A stretch of 24,208 nt of DNA from positions 1-24,208 of the forward strand of contig JBKPNV010000394.1 in NCBI GenBank assembly GCA_046732795.1, written 5' to 3'. Below the pieces are notes generated by a model that worked only from the letters and a program-made list of their open reading frames with translations, made no database searches and had not been told where the DNA came from. The DNA is from Gp6-AA40 sp046732795. Lineage in GTDB: Bacteria > Acidobacteriota > Vicinamibacteria > Vicinamibacterales > UBA2999. A program made the translations under genes and the position numbers. Position 1 is the stretch's first letter, and each line of letters starts with the position of its first letter. Below, one piece after another: positions 1 through 9,600 of the stretch.

Positions 1-22
1 CGGTCCGCTCGTTAACGTAATA

Positions 23-28
23 GAAGGG
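23..28 (+). promoter_or_regulatory. Ribosome binding site of the sigma factor gene
   Basis: A purine-rich GAAGGG lies nine bases before the ATG at 38 and supports that start. The 37 bases before the gene are too short to place a promoter. Confidence 0.5.
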
Positions 29-37
29 AACGAATCG

Positions 38-643
38 ATGACCTCCAGCGAGGACGATCTCACCATCTCCAAAGACGCACCGCCTCTGCAACTGACCAGC
101 ACTATCGACCTGCTCGAACGGTACAAGCGCGGCGACGAGGAGGCGGTCGACTTGCTGGTGGAGCGATCGCTTCCGCCGCTACGTCGTTGGGCCCGGGGAC
201 GACTGCCGGTCTGGGCGCGCAGCCTGGCGGATACGCAGGATCTGGTGCAGAACGCTGTGATCCGATCCCTGCCTCACCTCAAACATTTCGAGGTGCGCCA
301 TCCAGGCGCATTGCAGGCCTACCTGCGGCAGGTCATCGCCAACCACATCCGCGACGAAATTCGTAAGCACCGGGCCAGGCCTTCGGCTGAAGAACTGCCA
401 GAAAACTACGCCGATCCGGCGCCGACACCGCTGGAGCACGTCATCGGACGCCAGCGGTTGGAGCGCTATGAAGCCGCGCTCGCCCGACTCCGTCCCGCGG
501 AGCAGGAGGCGATCATCGCCCGGCTGGAGCTCCAACAAAGCTACGAGGAAGTGGCAATCGCGCTGGGCAAGCCGTCGGCGGCCGCGGCGCGAATGGCAGT
601 ATCGCGGGCTGTGAGGAATCTCATCACCGCGATGGACGAGTGA
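38..643 (+). CDS. ECF-type RNA polymerase sigma factor
   Basis: A 201-residue sigma-70 family protein of ECF size with only regions 2 and 4. Region 2 covers roughly residues 22-112 and includes the DTQDLVQNAVIRSL segment, which binds core polymerase and the -10 element. Region 4 covers about 140-197 and ends in a helix-turn-helix (EEVAIALGKPSAAAARMAVSR) expected to read the -35 element. No anti-sigma factor is adjacent. Instead a membrane Ser/Thr kinase begins 18 bp downstream, an arrangement known for kinase-linked ECF sigma factors in Acidobacteria and Planctomycetes. It is therefore likely that phosphorylation controls its activity, but this is inferred from the neighbourhood. The family call is strong; the regulon is unknown. 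Confidence 0.88.
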   Translation: MTSSEDDLTISKDAPPLQLTSTIDLLERYKRGDEEAVDLLVERSLPPLRRWARGRLPVWARSLADTQDLVQNAVIRSLPHLKHFEVRHPGALQAYLRQVIANHIRDEIRKHRARPSAEELPENYADPAPTPLEHVIGRQRLERYEAALARLRPAEQEAIIARLELQQSYEEVAIALGKPSAAAARMAVSRAVRNLITAMDE

Positions 644-661
644 TGTACCCTCCACAAGCGG

Positions 662-2569
662 ATGGACGAGGACTCCGATTTCCTCGACAAGCTGGCAGAG
701 TCGGTCGCCGATGGAGAATCGATCGACTGGGAGAAGTACGACAAGCTCGCGCCAGATGACGTCCGTCGCAGACTCCTCGAACATCTCCGCATCATTTCCG
801 AGATTGCCGAACAGCATCGTACGGCAGTCGACGATCCTGTCACCGTCGCCAGCACCGGTCCCGAATTCGATGGCTATGCGCACATCGGCCGCGTGCGCGC
901 CAGAGAGGCCGGTGGGGCCGACGCCGGCATTGGGCAATGGGGTCATCTCGTGCTTCGCCGCCGGATCGGACAGGGGGCCTTCGGCGAGGTCTATCACGCG
1001 CACGACACCTGGCTCGATCATCCCGTCGCGCTGAAGCTCCTCAAACCCGAGATCGCCCAGACCGATTTCTCGTCGCGCATCCTGCACGAAGCGCGCAGGC
1101 TGGCGCGGGTGCGGCATCCGAACGTCGTGTCGGTGCACGGCGCCGACATGCACGATGGACGGGTCGGCTTCTGGATGGATTTGATCGAAGGCAACACGCT
1201 GGCCGACCTGCTGGAGACGGGACCTTTGGGTGCCGACGAAGCAACAGCGATCGGACAAGAAGTGTGCCTCGCCCTCGCCGCGGTGCATCGAGCGAACCTG
1301 GTTCATCGCGACGTCAAAGCGCAGAACGTGATGCGCGCCGCCGAGGGCGGCCGTATCGTCCTCATGGACTTCGGCGCGGGCGAGTTCATGGGTGGAACGA
1401 CGCCAGGGCGAGTGAGAGGGACGCCGCTCTATCTGGCGCCGGAAATCCTGACGAGCCATACGGCCAGCGTCTCGACCGACATCTATGCGCTTGGCGTGCT
1501 CCTGTATCACCTCGTCACCGGCCAGTTTCCCGTGAACGGCACGTCGCTCGAGCGGCTGATGGAGGCTCACGCCAAAGGAGAGCGCCGCCGTCTCAGAGAT
1601 GCGCGGCCTGATCTGCCCGCGTCCTTCGTCAGGATCGTCGAACGCGCCATCGACCCCGACCCCATTCGGCGCTTTGCCAGCGCTGGTGAGTTCTACGACG
1701 CACTCAGCCAAGAGAGGGAGAAGGCGAGCGACACGTGGCTCAAGAAACTGGCGCGCGCCGGACGCCTCACGATCGGCATTGTGGTCGCTGCGTATATCTT
1801 CGGATACGTCACATCCAGGCTGTTCGAGTCAATGCTGCACATCGATCCGATGTTCGGCGCGAGCGCGGCGGATCATTTGAAGTGGGGCCTTCGTTCGCTT
1901 GCGCCATTCGCGGTCGTGTGGACCTTCTACGCGGTCGTGGTGGCCGCATTGGTCGGACTGCGGGCGCTCCTCTTTCGTCGGGGCGATCCCCTTCGCCGGC
2001 GATTCCTGCAACTCACGGCAGCCATGGATCCGTCAGTGCAGGCCGGCTGGATCGTGTGCGCTGGTGTCCTCGGACTTGCTGTGTTCGTGTGGTGGTTCTG
2101 GGATATCTACTACCACGGTCTGACCGCGCTCGCTCTCGACGCCCGCCCGGAGACATTGGACCTGTCGATACTGGGTCCGGCTGGTCGCGACACCCACCGC
2201 GACCAGGTTTACGCATCCACGGTGTTGAGCTTCATCATGGGGCTCGCCGTCTGGTTCTGGTTTCCTCACCTCGAGAAGCGCGCCCCCGAGCCGAGCCGCG
2301 TTCGAATGCTGAAGTGGGCGGCGGGCATCGTGGCCTTCCTCGCGATTTTGTTCGAAATGGTTGTGCGGCCGGCGATCTGGGACCTCCGCGAGGTCGTGCT
2401 GTTACAGAACCAACCGCTGTTCGTTATTGGTATCAGTGATGACGAGTTGCTGCTCTACAACCCGGCACCCGGTGCACGCCGGTCCATGCGTGTTCGCGTG
2501 GACGACCCTGGTCTTCGCCGCAATGCGGCGAGAGTGGCGCTGTTTCAACCGGTCCCCGAATTGAAGTAA
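662..2569 (+). CDS. Membrane-anchored Ser/Thr protein kinase (PknB/Hanks type)
   Basis: A 635-residue protein with a cytoplasmic N-terminal extension (1-95), a Hanks-type kinase domain (about 96-350) and a C-terminal membrane part. The kinase appears catalytically complete: glycine loop GQGAFGEV at 103-110, ATP-anchoring Lys125, HRDVKAQN with catalytic Asp217, DFG at 236-238, and APE at 259-261. Five hydrophobic stretches follow near 369-388, 413-437, 461-482, 517-535 and 550-568, then a short soluble tail. The extracytoplasmic part lacks PASTA or other familiar sensor domains, so the signal it senses is unknown. It begins 18 bp after the sigma factor gene and is almost certainly cotranscribed with it, making that factor or a partner a plausible substrate (inference). 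The start is the ATG at 662. Confidence 0.9.
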   Translation: MDEDSDFLDKLAESVADGESIDWEKYDKLAPDDVRRRLLEHLRIISEIAEQHRTAVDDPVTVASTGPEFDGYAHIGRVRAREAGGADAGIGQWGHLVLRRRIGQGAFGEVYHAHDTWLDHPVALKLLKPEIAQTDFSSRILHEARRLARVRHPNVVSVHGADMHDGRVGFWMDLIEGNTLADLLETGPLGADEATAIGQEVCLALAAVHRANLVHRDVKAQNVMRAAEGGRIVLMDFGAGEFMGGTTPGRVRGTPLYLAPEILTSHTASVSTDIYALGVLLYHLVTGQFPVNGTSLERLMEAHAKGERRRLRDARPDLPASFVRIVERAIDPDPIRRFASAGEFYDALSQEREKASDTWLKKLARAGRLTIGIVVAAYIFGYVTSRLFESMLHIDPMFGASAADHLKWGLRSLAPFAVVWTFYAVVVAALVGLRALLFRRGDPLRRRFLQLTAAMDPSVQAGWIVCAGVLGLAVFVWWFWDIYYHGLTALALDARPETLDLSILGPAGRDTHRDQVYASTVLSFIMGLAVWFWFPHLEKRAPEPSRVRMLKWAAGIVAFLAILFEMVVRPAIWDLREVVLLQNQPLFVIGISDDELLLYNPAPGARRSMRVRVDDPGLRRNAARVALFQPVPELK

Positions 2570-2589
2570 CTGCCGCGAGGAGGCACAGT

Positions 2590-3216
2590 ATGCTTCGTAA
2601 ATACCTCGGGCTCCTGCTACTCGTGTCTGTCGCGCTGCTGGCGCATCCGAGCGCGGCTCACGCCAGCATCATCGATTGGATCTGGACGATGAGCGGCCCG
2701 CAGATGGTCGGCCTCGTTCTGCACTGCGAGTACGACATTCAGAACAACATATCGGAATGCCGAGGGTTGGATTACCGCTTCGCTGGCAAGCTGGAACCTC
2801 GCCAGAAGCGGAGGGTCTGGCTGTCGCTGGATACCGGATTCTACACGTCGACCGGCTACGACTCGGAGACCGCGTCGTACGAGTGGTTCAAACAACACAT
2901 GATTGCGTTCGAGCCGATGCTTGAAATGCGTTCCTATTCGAGTCGCGACAAAGTCGTGGACTACCACCATGGCTTGATCGGCATTTCATGGGACCTGCTC
3001 TACGGCGCCGACCACAGCGCGTTTGACAAATTCGGTCTGAAGTTCAGGCCAATTGGCATCACGATCAAGCAGAAGTGGAACATGTCGTACACCCTTCGGC
3101 TGTATCCGAATGGGTTCACGAACGATGAATTCGGCATCGGTGATCCCGTTCCGAATGCCAATCGCGAAGCGGAAGTGCTGCATGGGTTCACGTTCGGATA
3201 CGTCTGGGGCAAATAG
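2590..3216 (+). CDS. Exported protein of unknown function
   Basis: A 208-residue protein that I do not recognise. The start is well supported by GAGGAGG a few bases before the ATG. The N-terminus is a clear signal peptide: positively charged start, LLLLVSVALLA core, and an AHA cleavage-like site near residue 25. The mature part is rich in aromatic residues and alternating polar/hydrophobic stretches (for example YTLRLYPNG), ending in FTFGYVWGK. This could fit a small outer-membrane beta-barrel or periplasmic beta protein, but that is only suggestive. Two cysteines (in LHCEYD and SECRG) could form a disulfide. It lies 20 bp after the kinase gene and probably belongs to the same operon, so it may be an envelope component watched by, or produced under, the sigma-kinase pair. 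Confidence 0.75.
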   Translation: MLRKYLGLLLLVSVALLAHPSAAHASIIDWIWTMSGPQMVGLVLHCEYDIQNNISECRGLDYRFAGKLEPRQKRRVWLSLDTGFYTSTGYDSETASYEWFKQHMIAFEPMLEMRSYSSRDKVVDYHHGLIGISWDLLYGADHSAFDKFGLKFRPIGITIKQKWNMSYTLRLYPNGFTNDEFGIGDPVPNANREAEVLHGFTFGYVWGK

Positions 3217-3443
3217 CGTCGGCAGCATTCGAGGGAAGATGAGACCTGCCACCACCGTTTCGGATGCTCTGGCGTTGCATGTCCCTTGGTCATGCTTGCG
3301 GCGGCTGCCCCTGGGCACGTGACGGCGCAGAATGGCGCCGATCCAATGGAGCAGGTCATCAAGGACTTTCTGGTTCGAAGCCGCCCAGGACAGTCACTGA
3401 GGCCGGGACGAAGGAACGCGGCTACACGAACAAGAAAACTGCC
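3217..3443. other. Intergenic region between convergent genes, with a small possible gene remnant
   Basis: This 227-bp stretch separates a plus-strand operon from a minus-strand operon. No convincing terminator is visible; the only small inverted repeat is GGCGC-agaatg-GCGCC near 3325. A 51-codon open frame (3292-3447, +) begins with an alanine-rich stretch like the end of a signal peptide and continues with QNGADPMEQVIKDFLVRSR. It could be the relic of an exported protein but has no ribosome binding site, and its end overlaps mak. Confidence 0.3.
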
Positions 3444-4358
3444 CTAGCCCGGCCACAGCCAGGCAGCGCCGCGAACACCGCTGGCATCGCCGTGCGCTGC
3501 TCGTGTCAAACGCGTCCGAACGTCTGGCGTCGACCCGGTGGCCGCAAACACCCATTGGCCCCACAGGCGAGGCACGTTCTCGTAGAGGCGATCGATCTTT
3601 GACATCCCGCCACCGAGAACGATGACATCCGGATCGAGGATGTTGATCACGCTGGCCAGCGCACGCGCCATCCGCAGCTCATAGCGTTCCATCGCGGCGC
3701 TCGCGGCGGCTTCGCCGCGAGCGGCGGCATGCTCAATCGCGCGAGGCATTACACGCTGCCCGGTGTGCCGCTCGTGATCGGCGGTCATCCCCGGCCCCGA
3801 CAAGAACGTCTCGATGCACCCGTGTTTGCCGCAATAACACGATGGACCTGGATGCTCGTCATCGCCGGGCCACGGCAAGGCGTTATGACCCCATTCACCG
3901 GCGATGCCATTGGCACCGGTCAGCACCTGCCCGCGCACGACGATTCCTGCGCCCGTTCCCGTGCCAACGATCACCCCAAACACGATCTCGACTCCGGCGG
4001 CTGCCCCGTCACTGGCCTCCGACATCGCGAAGCAGTTGGCGTCATTGGCAACTCGCACCGGGCGACCGAGTCGCGCTTCGACGTCGCGCTGAAGCGGCTT
4101 GCCGATCAGCCACGTCGAGTTGGCGTTCTTGACGAGCCCCGTCGCCGTCGCGATCGTGCCTGGAATGCCGATGCCGACGGTGCCGGTCGCACCCGCGGCT
4201 CGCTCGAGATCGCCGACCAGCGCGCGAATGGCATCGAGCGTCGCCTCGTAGTCGTCGCGTGGGGTATCGACACGAAGCCGTCCGATCTCGCGGGCACCGT
4301 CGAGCGAGACGGCCTCGATCTTCGTCCCTCCCACGTCGACACCGATGCGCATGCTCAT
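3444..4358 (-). CDS. mak: ROK-family sugar kinase, Mak-type fructokinase
   Basis: A 304-residue ROK kinase, expected to phosphorylate a hexose (fructose in E. coli Mak) with ATP in the cytoplasm. Motifs: phosphate-binding DVGGTKIEAV at 8-17, NDAN with catalytic Asp106, GTGTGAG at 132-138, and the ROK signature. The zinc site is His158 (in GEWGHN) with Cys174, Cys176 and Cys181 in CYCGKHGC. The TPRDDY, VKNANSTWL, ILDPDVIVLGGGMS and GVRGAAWLW segments closely match what I remember of E. coli Mak, so I prefer Mak over a generic glucokinase. The start ATG overlaps the upstream stop as ATGA, indicating translational coupling to the membrane glycosyltransferase-like gene. Substrate specificity remains inferred. 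Confidence 0.88.
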   Translation of the reverse strand: MSMRIGVDVGGTKIEAVSLDGAREIGRLRVDTPRDDYEATLDAIRALVGDLERAAGATGTVGIGIPGTIATATGLVKNANSTWLIGKPLQRDVEARLGRPVRVANDANCFAMSEASDGAAAGVEIVFGVIVGTGTGAGIVVRGQVLTGANGIAGEWGHNALPWPGDDEHPGPSCYCGKHGCIETFLSGPGMTADHERHTGQRVMPRAIEHAAARGEAAASAAMERYELRMARALASVINILDPDVIVLGGGMSKIDRLYENVPRLWGQWVFAATGSTPDVRTRLTRAAHGDASGVRGAAWLWPG

Positions 4359-5695
4359 CGCGAGTCGTTATCGCGTCCGATCGGAATCAGTCGCCCGGCC
4401 GTGTAGTGAAACAGCAGCCGGACGTCGTCGGGCACCGCCTCGCCGACGGGAATAATCTCGCCGTTCCAATCGGGTCCGGCGACCAGGGTCACCGCCTCGG
4501 GGAACATCCCGGAAAAGGTCGAATCGAGATCGAATCGCTCGTCGCGCGAATCGACGATAACGATGCGGCCGCCGGAGGTGGTATCGGGGACGCTGGCTTC
4601 AACGGTCTTCATGATGTAGTTGGAAATATCGGCAATCCCCACCCATCGCACGTTCCTGATTCGATACACGGGAATCAGCAGCACGACGAGCACCGTCAGC
4701 GCGATCACGGCCCGCCGAAAGCGCTCGGAGTTGCTCCGGATGGCCCAGGCCGCACAAGCGCCGGCAATGAGACTCGAGCCGATCGACGGCAGCAACGCGT
4801 AGAGACTTGATCGCACCGGAAGCCACAGCGTGATGGCAAAGGTCCCGACGATCCAGAGCATGGAGAAGAGCACGGCGCGCCGCCCCGGGTCATCCAGCTC
4901 GGGCCTCCGCCGGCAGGCGATGATGAGAATCAGAATGACGGCGACTGCAACCGTTGCGCTGCGGTCGGCGTACTCGACCAGGTTCCGCGCTGTCTGCGCT
5001 GTCGAGAGCTGGTAGTACCAGGGCGCATTCGAGAAGCCGAAGGCACCGCTCCGCAACCGCAGCACTGCGTAGACGGCAAGCGCCGCCCACAGCGGCCAGA
5101 CGCGCAACAGCGTCTGGCGCGATCTCGACGTGAATGGAGGCGGCTGCACGGTGAACACGTAAATCGATATCAACAGCGGCAACAACGTGGCCTCTTCCTT
5201 CGAGAGCAGGGCCGCGAGGCAGAGCATACCGCCGGCCAGCGGCGCTCCCATGAGGACAGCGTGCGCTGTCGACAGAGAAAAGAACGTCACGAGCAACGAT
5301 GTGCGTCCGCTCAGCCAGAGCAGTGCCATGTTGACACCGTGAAAGTTGAAGGCCCACACGGCAACGGTCAACAGGGCGGCGGGCGGCGACAGGGTGAATC
5401 GCCGCGCGAGTGCGTAAAGCAGCACGACACAGCCGCTGAACACGGCGAGATTCGTCAGCCCATATCCGAATGGCCGCATGCCCCACATACCGTAGTCGGC
5501 AGCGAAGGTGAGCGATACCAGCGGCCGATAGAAACCCACGTTCGCCTTGAACAGCGCAAGGGCATCGCTCAGGTCGGCCGCGCGGCTCGACAGGATCCAG
5601 ACGAAATCGTCTTTGAGGAAGCCGTGGCCGATGTCTGGAAGGTAGATGAGGAGAAACGCCGCACAGAGCACGCCGGCGGCCAACAGCAGGCGCAT
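4355..5695 (-). CDS. Multi-membrane glycosyltransferase-like protein (GT-C style)
   Basis: I place the start at the ATG at 5695, giving 446 residues. The open frame extends upstream, but that extra part is Arg-rich, lacks hydrophobic character and overlaps the preceding gene. The protein has about ten hydrophobic segments and a GHGFLKDDFVWI motif (Asp29-Asp30) in the first external loop. This is the position of the acidic pair in GT-C fold transferases that use polyprenyl-phosphate sugars. Further motifs typical of this type are FYRPLVSLTFAADY, LSGRTSLL and LLSKEEATLLPLL. A soluble C-terminal region of about 90 residues follows. It begins 2 bp after the stop of the upstream gene and shares 4 bp with mak. 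The family call is from pattern and topology; donor and acceptor are unknown. Confidence 0.65.
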   Translation of the reverse strand: MRLLLAAGVLCAAFLLIYLPDIGHGFLKDDFVWILSSRAADLSDALALFKANVGFYRPLVSLTFAADYGMWGMRPFGYGLTNLAVFSGCVVLLYALARRFTLSPPAALLTVAVWAFNFHGVNMALLWLSGRTSLLVTFFSLSTAHAVLMGAPLAGGMLCLAALLSKEEATLLPLLISIYVFTVQPPPFTSRSRQTLLRVWPLWAALAVYAVLRLRSGAFGFSNAPWYYQLSTAQTARNLVEYADRSATVAVAVILILIIACRRRPELDDPGRRAVLFSMLWIVGTFAITLWLPVRSSLYALLPSIGSSLIAGACAAWAIRSNSERFRRAVIALTVLVVLLIPVYRIRNVRWVGIADISNYIMKTVEASVPDTTSGGRIVIVDSRDERFDLDSTFSGMFPEAVTLVAGPDWNGEIIPVGEAVPDDVRLLFHYTAGRLIPIGRDNDSR

Positions 5696-5697
5696 TC

Positions 5698-6585
5698 TCA
5701 ATGACTGAAAGGCGGATCCCAACCGGAGGGCGTTCCGACGGACTCCACTTCGAGGATCGCTTCCGCGGCGTGAATCATCCCGCCGTACACCTTGAATGCC
5801 TCGAACGTCGAGATCATCGTGTCGGCCTGACCGCGGGGCACCGAACCGGCGCCGAAGTCCTGACGCAGCCACACGACGCCCATCTCCTCGTCAACGGCGA
5901 GCACGCGGTACGTCACACCCGGGAGCTTCGGGACCGCCTGGGCCTTCATGTTCTCGCAGCTGGGCGGGCGGAAGGTGCAGCCGGGCCCGGCCATTTTCTG
6001 GCCATTCTCGACGCGGTAGGCGTCGCTCGACAGTGGTACGTCGGGCATGAGGAAGCTGCCCGCGCGAAGGCCGGCGGGATACAGCGACGCAATCCGAATC
6101 ATCTCTTCGCGAGTGTTCAGCTCCGACTTGTTCGGGGCGTATGCCATGCCTGCGGTGGGCTTCGTGAATGCATCGGGCTGAAAGAGCACGCCTTCCTCCC
6201 GGTTTCTGACGACCATCGTCTCGACCTCTGACAGCGCGAGGGCGAATACCTTCAATCGAAGGGCGAGCAGCACCGGCTGGCCGTTCTCTTCGACAACGGT
6301 GTGCGTTCCTGCTACTCCCTCGCGAACGTCGAGAAAATCCTGGCGGTAGGGCCGGAGTGCGGTTGCCGTTTTCCAGAGACCCTCGCCCAGCTTCATTTCG
6401 ACGGTGTCTTCGGTGAACCGCACACGGCTGCTGACATGAAGTCTCTCTGGATCGTGAGCGACCAGTGCCTCCAGATAGGTGGTGATGAAATCGCCGAGGC
6501 ACTGTCGATCGCAGCGCTGGGCCTCGGACATAGAGGGAAGTGCCACGACGAGAAGGACGGCAACGGCTGAGAGCGACGCTTTCAC
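5698..6585 (-). CDS. Exported DUF8021-like protein
   Basis: A 295-residue protein starting with GTG and a clear signal peptide (residues 1-22, ending in SEA-Q). The mature part opens with CDRQCLGDFITTYLEALVAHD, followed by RFTEDTVEMKLGEGLW. This arrangement recalls the DUF8021 family seen mainly in fungal secreted proteins, a SnoaL/NTF2-like fold. The two early cysteines (25 and 29) probably form part of a disulfide network with C-terminal cysteines. The function of the family is not established. The ribosome binding site is weak and I accept the start because of the signal peptide. The gene leads a compact minus-strand set with the membrane glycosyltransferase-like protein and mak. The 87 bp between it and dnaE2 hold no clear terminator. 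Confidence 0.6.
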   Translation of the reverse strand: MKASLSAVAVLLVVALPSMSEAQRCDRQCLGDFITTYLEALVAHDPERLHVSSRVRFTEDTVEMKLGEGLWKTATALRPYRQDFLDVREGVAGTHTVVEENGQPVLLALRLKVFALALSEVETMVVRNREEGVLFQPDAFTKPTAGMAYAPNKSELNTREEMIRIASLYPAGLRAGSFLMPDVPLSSDAYRVENGQKMAGPGCTFRPPSCENMKAQAVPKLPGVTYRVLAVDEEMGVVWLRQDFGAGSVPRGQADTMISTFEAFKVYGGMIHAAEAILEVESVGTPSGWDPPFSH

Positions 6586-6672
6586 TGGTGGAAATTGTAG
6601 TCCCTGTCTGCCGTACCTTTAGGGCCGACGGATGCGTCTGAACCTGGCTGGATCGTGATCGTCAGGCATTTG

Positions 6673-9600
6673 TTAATAGAAATCGTGGGCATCGATCGCG
6701 GCGGCACCCTGGATACTCTCGATGCGTTCGGCGCGCACGGACAGCACGCCGTCCTGATGTTGCAGCACGCCTTCAATCATCAGGAATGGTTGACGCACGA
6801 CGGCCGTGCGCTCCCGGTCGTAGAGATCGGGGCGAATGATGACGTTCGAGATGCCGGTTTCATCTTCAAGGGTGAGGAAGACGAAGCCCTTGGCCGTTCC
6901 CGGCCGCTGCCGTGTGATGACCATGCCCGCAATGCGCACACGGCGGCCATCACGCGTGCGCGGCAGGTCGGCCGCGCGCAGCACACCACGCAGCGCCAGC
7001 TCGCTGCGCCGTAACGCCATCGGATGCGGACCGATCGTCAGGCCCATTCCGGCGTAGTCAGCCTGCAGCCGCTCGCTTGCATCCATGGCTCGCAACGGAC
7101 TCGGGACTGGGGGCTCGGGATCCGGGACTCGGGATCCGGGACCCGGGGCTCGGGGTTCGTCGTCGTGGCCTGCATACAGATCGCCAGCAGGCCGTACAGA
7201 GCGCTCAACCTGCCACAGCGCGGTCCGTCGTTCGCTGGTAAATGCATTGAGCGCTCCAATATCGGCGAGCGTCGTCAACTCGTCGCGGCGCAGACCGGTT
7301 CGCTGCACGACATCCTTGATCGACTTGAATCGCCCGGCAGGACGGAGTTCGACTGTCCATTCATGTGAGCAGATGTTGCAGTAGTACGTTCGGCTCAGGC
7401 CTCGGGACTCGGGGCTCGGGGCTCGGGAAGCCCCATCCCTCACAACTTCGATCATGGAGTCGTCGTCGCAGCCACATTTCGCGCACAAGAGTGGCGGGGC
7501 CACGTGTTTCGTTCGATCGAATGCCGCCATCGCCTGCCCCGTGTCTTTTCGCAAGCCGTTCACGTACATGAAGCCGATGCGAACGCCGCCATCGTTCTCG
7601 ACGCGACAGAGCCAGTCGGAATGCTGCACGTCGATAGGATGGAAGCGGACACCGCGACGCTGCGCGTCCTTGACGAGCGTCGCCGGGTGATAGAACCCCA
7701 TCGGCTGGTTGTTGAGGAGCGCCGTGTAGAACGCGGCTGGGAAATGCGCTTTCAGATACGCGCTCGCGTAGGCCAGCAGCGCAAAGCTCGCCGCGTGCGA
7801 TTCGGGAAACCCGTACAAAGCGAATGACGTGATCGACGTGATGATCCGCTCGGCGGTCTCACCGGTGATGCGATTCCGCGCCATCCCCTCGCGAAGCTGT
7901 ATCTCGATCTGCTTCATGCGCTTCTCCGAACGCTTGAAGCCCATCGCGCGGCGCAATTCTTCGGCCTGACCGCCGGTGAACCCGGCCGCCACCATCGCCA
8001 TGCGCAGCAACTGCTCCTGGAAGAGCGGGACTCCCAGCGTTCGTTTGAGCACCGGCTCGAGCGAGGGATGGAGCGGGACGACCGGCTCCCTGCCCGCTCG
8101 TCGATTGAGATAGGGGTGCACCATCTGCCCGACGATGGGACCCGGGCGGATGATGGCGACCTCCACGACGAGGTCGTAGAAGTTCTTCGGCTTGAGGCGC
8201 GGCAGCGTCGCCATCTGCGCGCGGGATTCGACCTGGAAGACACCGATCGTCTCGGCCTTCTGCAACATGTCGTAGACCGTTGGATCGTCTGGAGGGAGAT
8301 GAGCGAGATCGAATCGCTCGGCTCGGGGCTCGGGACTCGGGATCCGGGGCTCGGGACTCGGGATCCGGGCTCCGAAGTCGGCGATCCGGGACTCGGGCGA
8401 ATGTTGCGGGTTCTCGGGATCAGGGTTCCGGGCCTCGATCCCTGAGCGAGTCCCGAGCCCCGAGTCGCGAGCCCCGGTATTGACCAGTTCAATGGCATCT
8501 TGCAGCACTGCCATCATGCCGAGGCCGAGCAGATCGACCTTGACGATCCCCATGTCGGCGCAGTCGTCTTTGTCCCACTGGATGACCACGCGCCCGGGCA
8601 TGCTGGCGGGCTCGAGCGGCACCACCGTATCCAGTGCCCCTTGTGCCACCACCATGCCGCCGGAATGCTGGCCGAGATGACGCGGCAGATCCTGGATGGC
8701 CATCCACAACTCGGCAAACGCGCGCACGCGCGGCATATCGAGCGACAGGCCGGCCGCTTCCATGTTGCGCGCCAGTGTTTCGTTCGGATCGGTGAACTCG
8801 AAGGCGTGCATCACCCTGGCGAGCCGATCGATGCGCTCCTCGTCGAGCGACAGCGCCTTTCCCACCTCGCGTGCGGCGCTCTTGCCGCGATACGTGATGA
8901 CGTTGGCGGTCATGGCGGCCCCGCGCTGACCGTACTTCTCGTAGACGTGCTGAATCACCTGCTCGCGCCGATCGCCGCTCGGCAGATCGAGATCGATATC
9001 CGGCCATTCGCCACGCTCTTCCGACAGGAACCGCTCGAACAGCAGCTCCATCCTGATGGGATCGACCGCCGTAATCCCAAGGCTGTAACAGACGGCGCTA
9101 TTGGCCGCTGATCCTCTGCCCTGCACGAGGATGTTCTGCTGACGGCAGTAATTGACGATGTCCCAGACGATCAGGAAGTAGCCGGCGAGATCGAGCTTCT
9201 CGATGAGATCGAGCTCGCGGGCAATCTGTGCCCGCGCCTTGTCCTGATACGGGCGATAGCGATCGCGCGCGCCCGCCTCGGTGATGTGACGGAGGAATGA
9301 GGCCGCAGTCTCGCCAGGCGGCACGGGGTAGATCGGAAATTGATATCCCAGATCCGCCATCGTGTACTCGAGCCGCTCGGCCAGCGCGATCGTTCCCGCA
9401 AGCGCATCGGGAAGATCGGAGAACAGTTCCGCCATCACCTCGGGCGACTTGAGGTAGCGTTCGGCGTTGCGTGCCAGGCGTCGCCCCGCTGCATCGAGCG
9501 TCGTATGATGACGCACGCACGTCAAGACGTCGAAGAGGGGGCGCTCGGCAGGCGTCGCACAGCGGACGTCGTTGGTCGCCACGATCGGTACGCGAAATCC

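Noticed and set aside
179..1711. Long antisense open frame over the sigma factor and kinase genes
   Set aside because: It lies opposite two genes with clear motifs; composition is Arg/His/Gly-rich as for a GC-rich shadow frame, with no recognisable domain.
5696..5872. N-terminal extension of the membrane glycosyltransferase-like protein
   Set aside because: The extra 59 residues are Arg/Gly-rich, overlap the upstream coding sequence and precede a good membrane-protein start at 5695.
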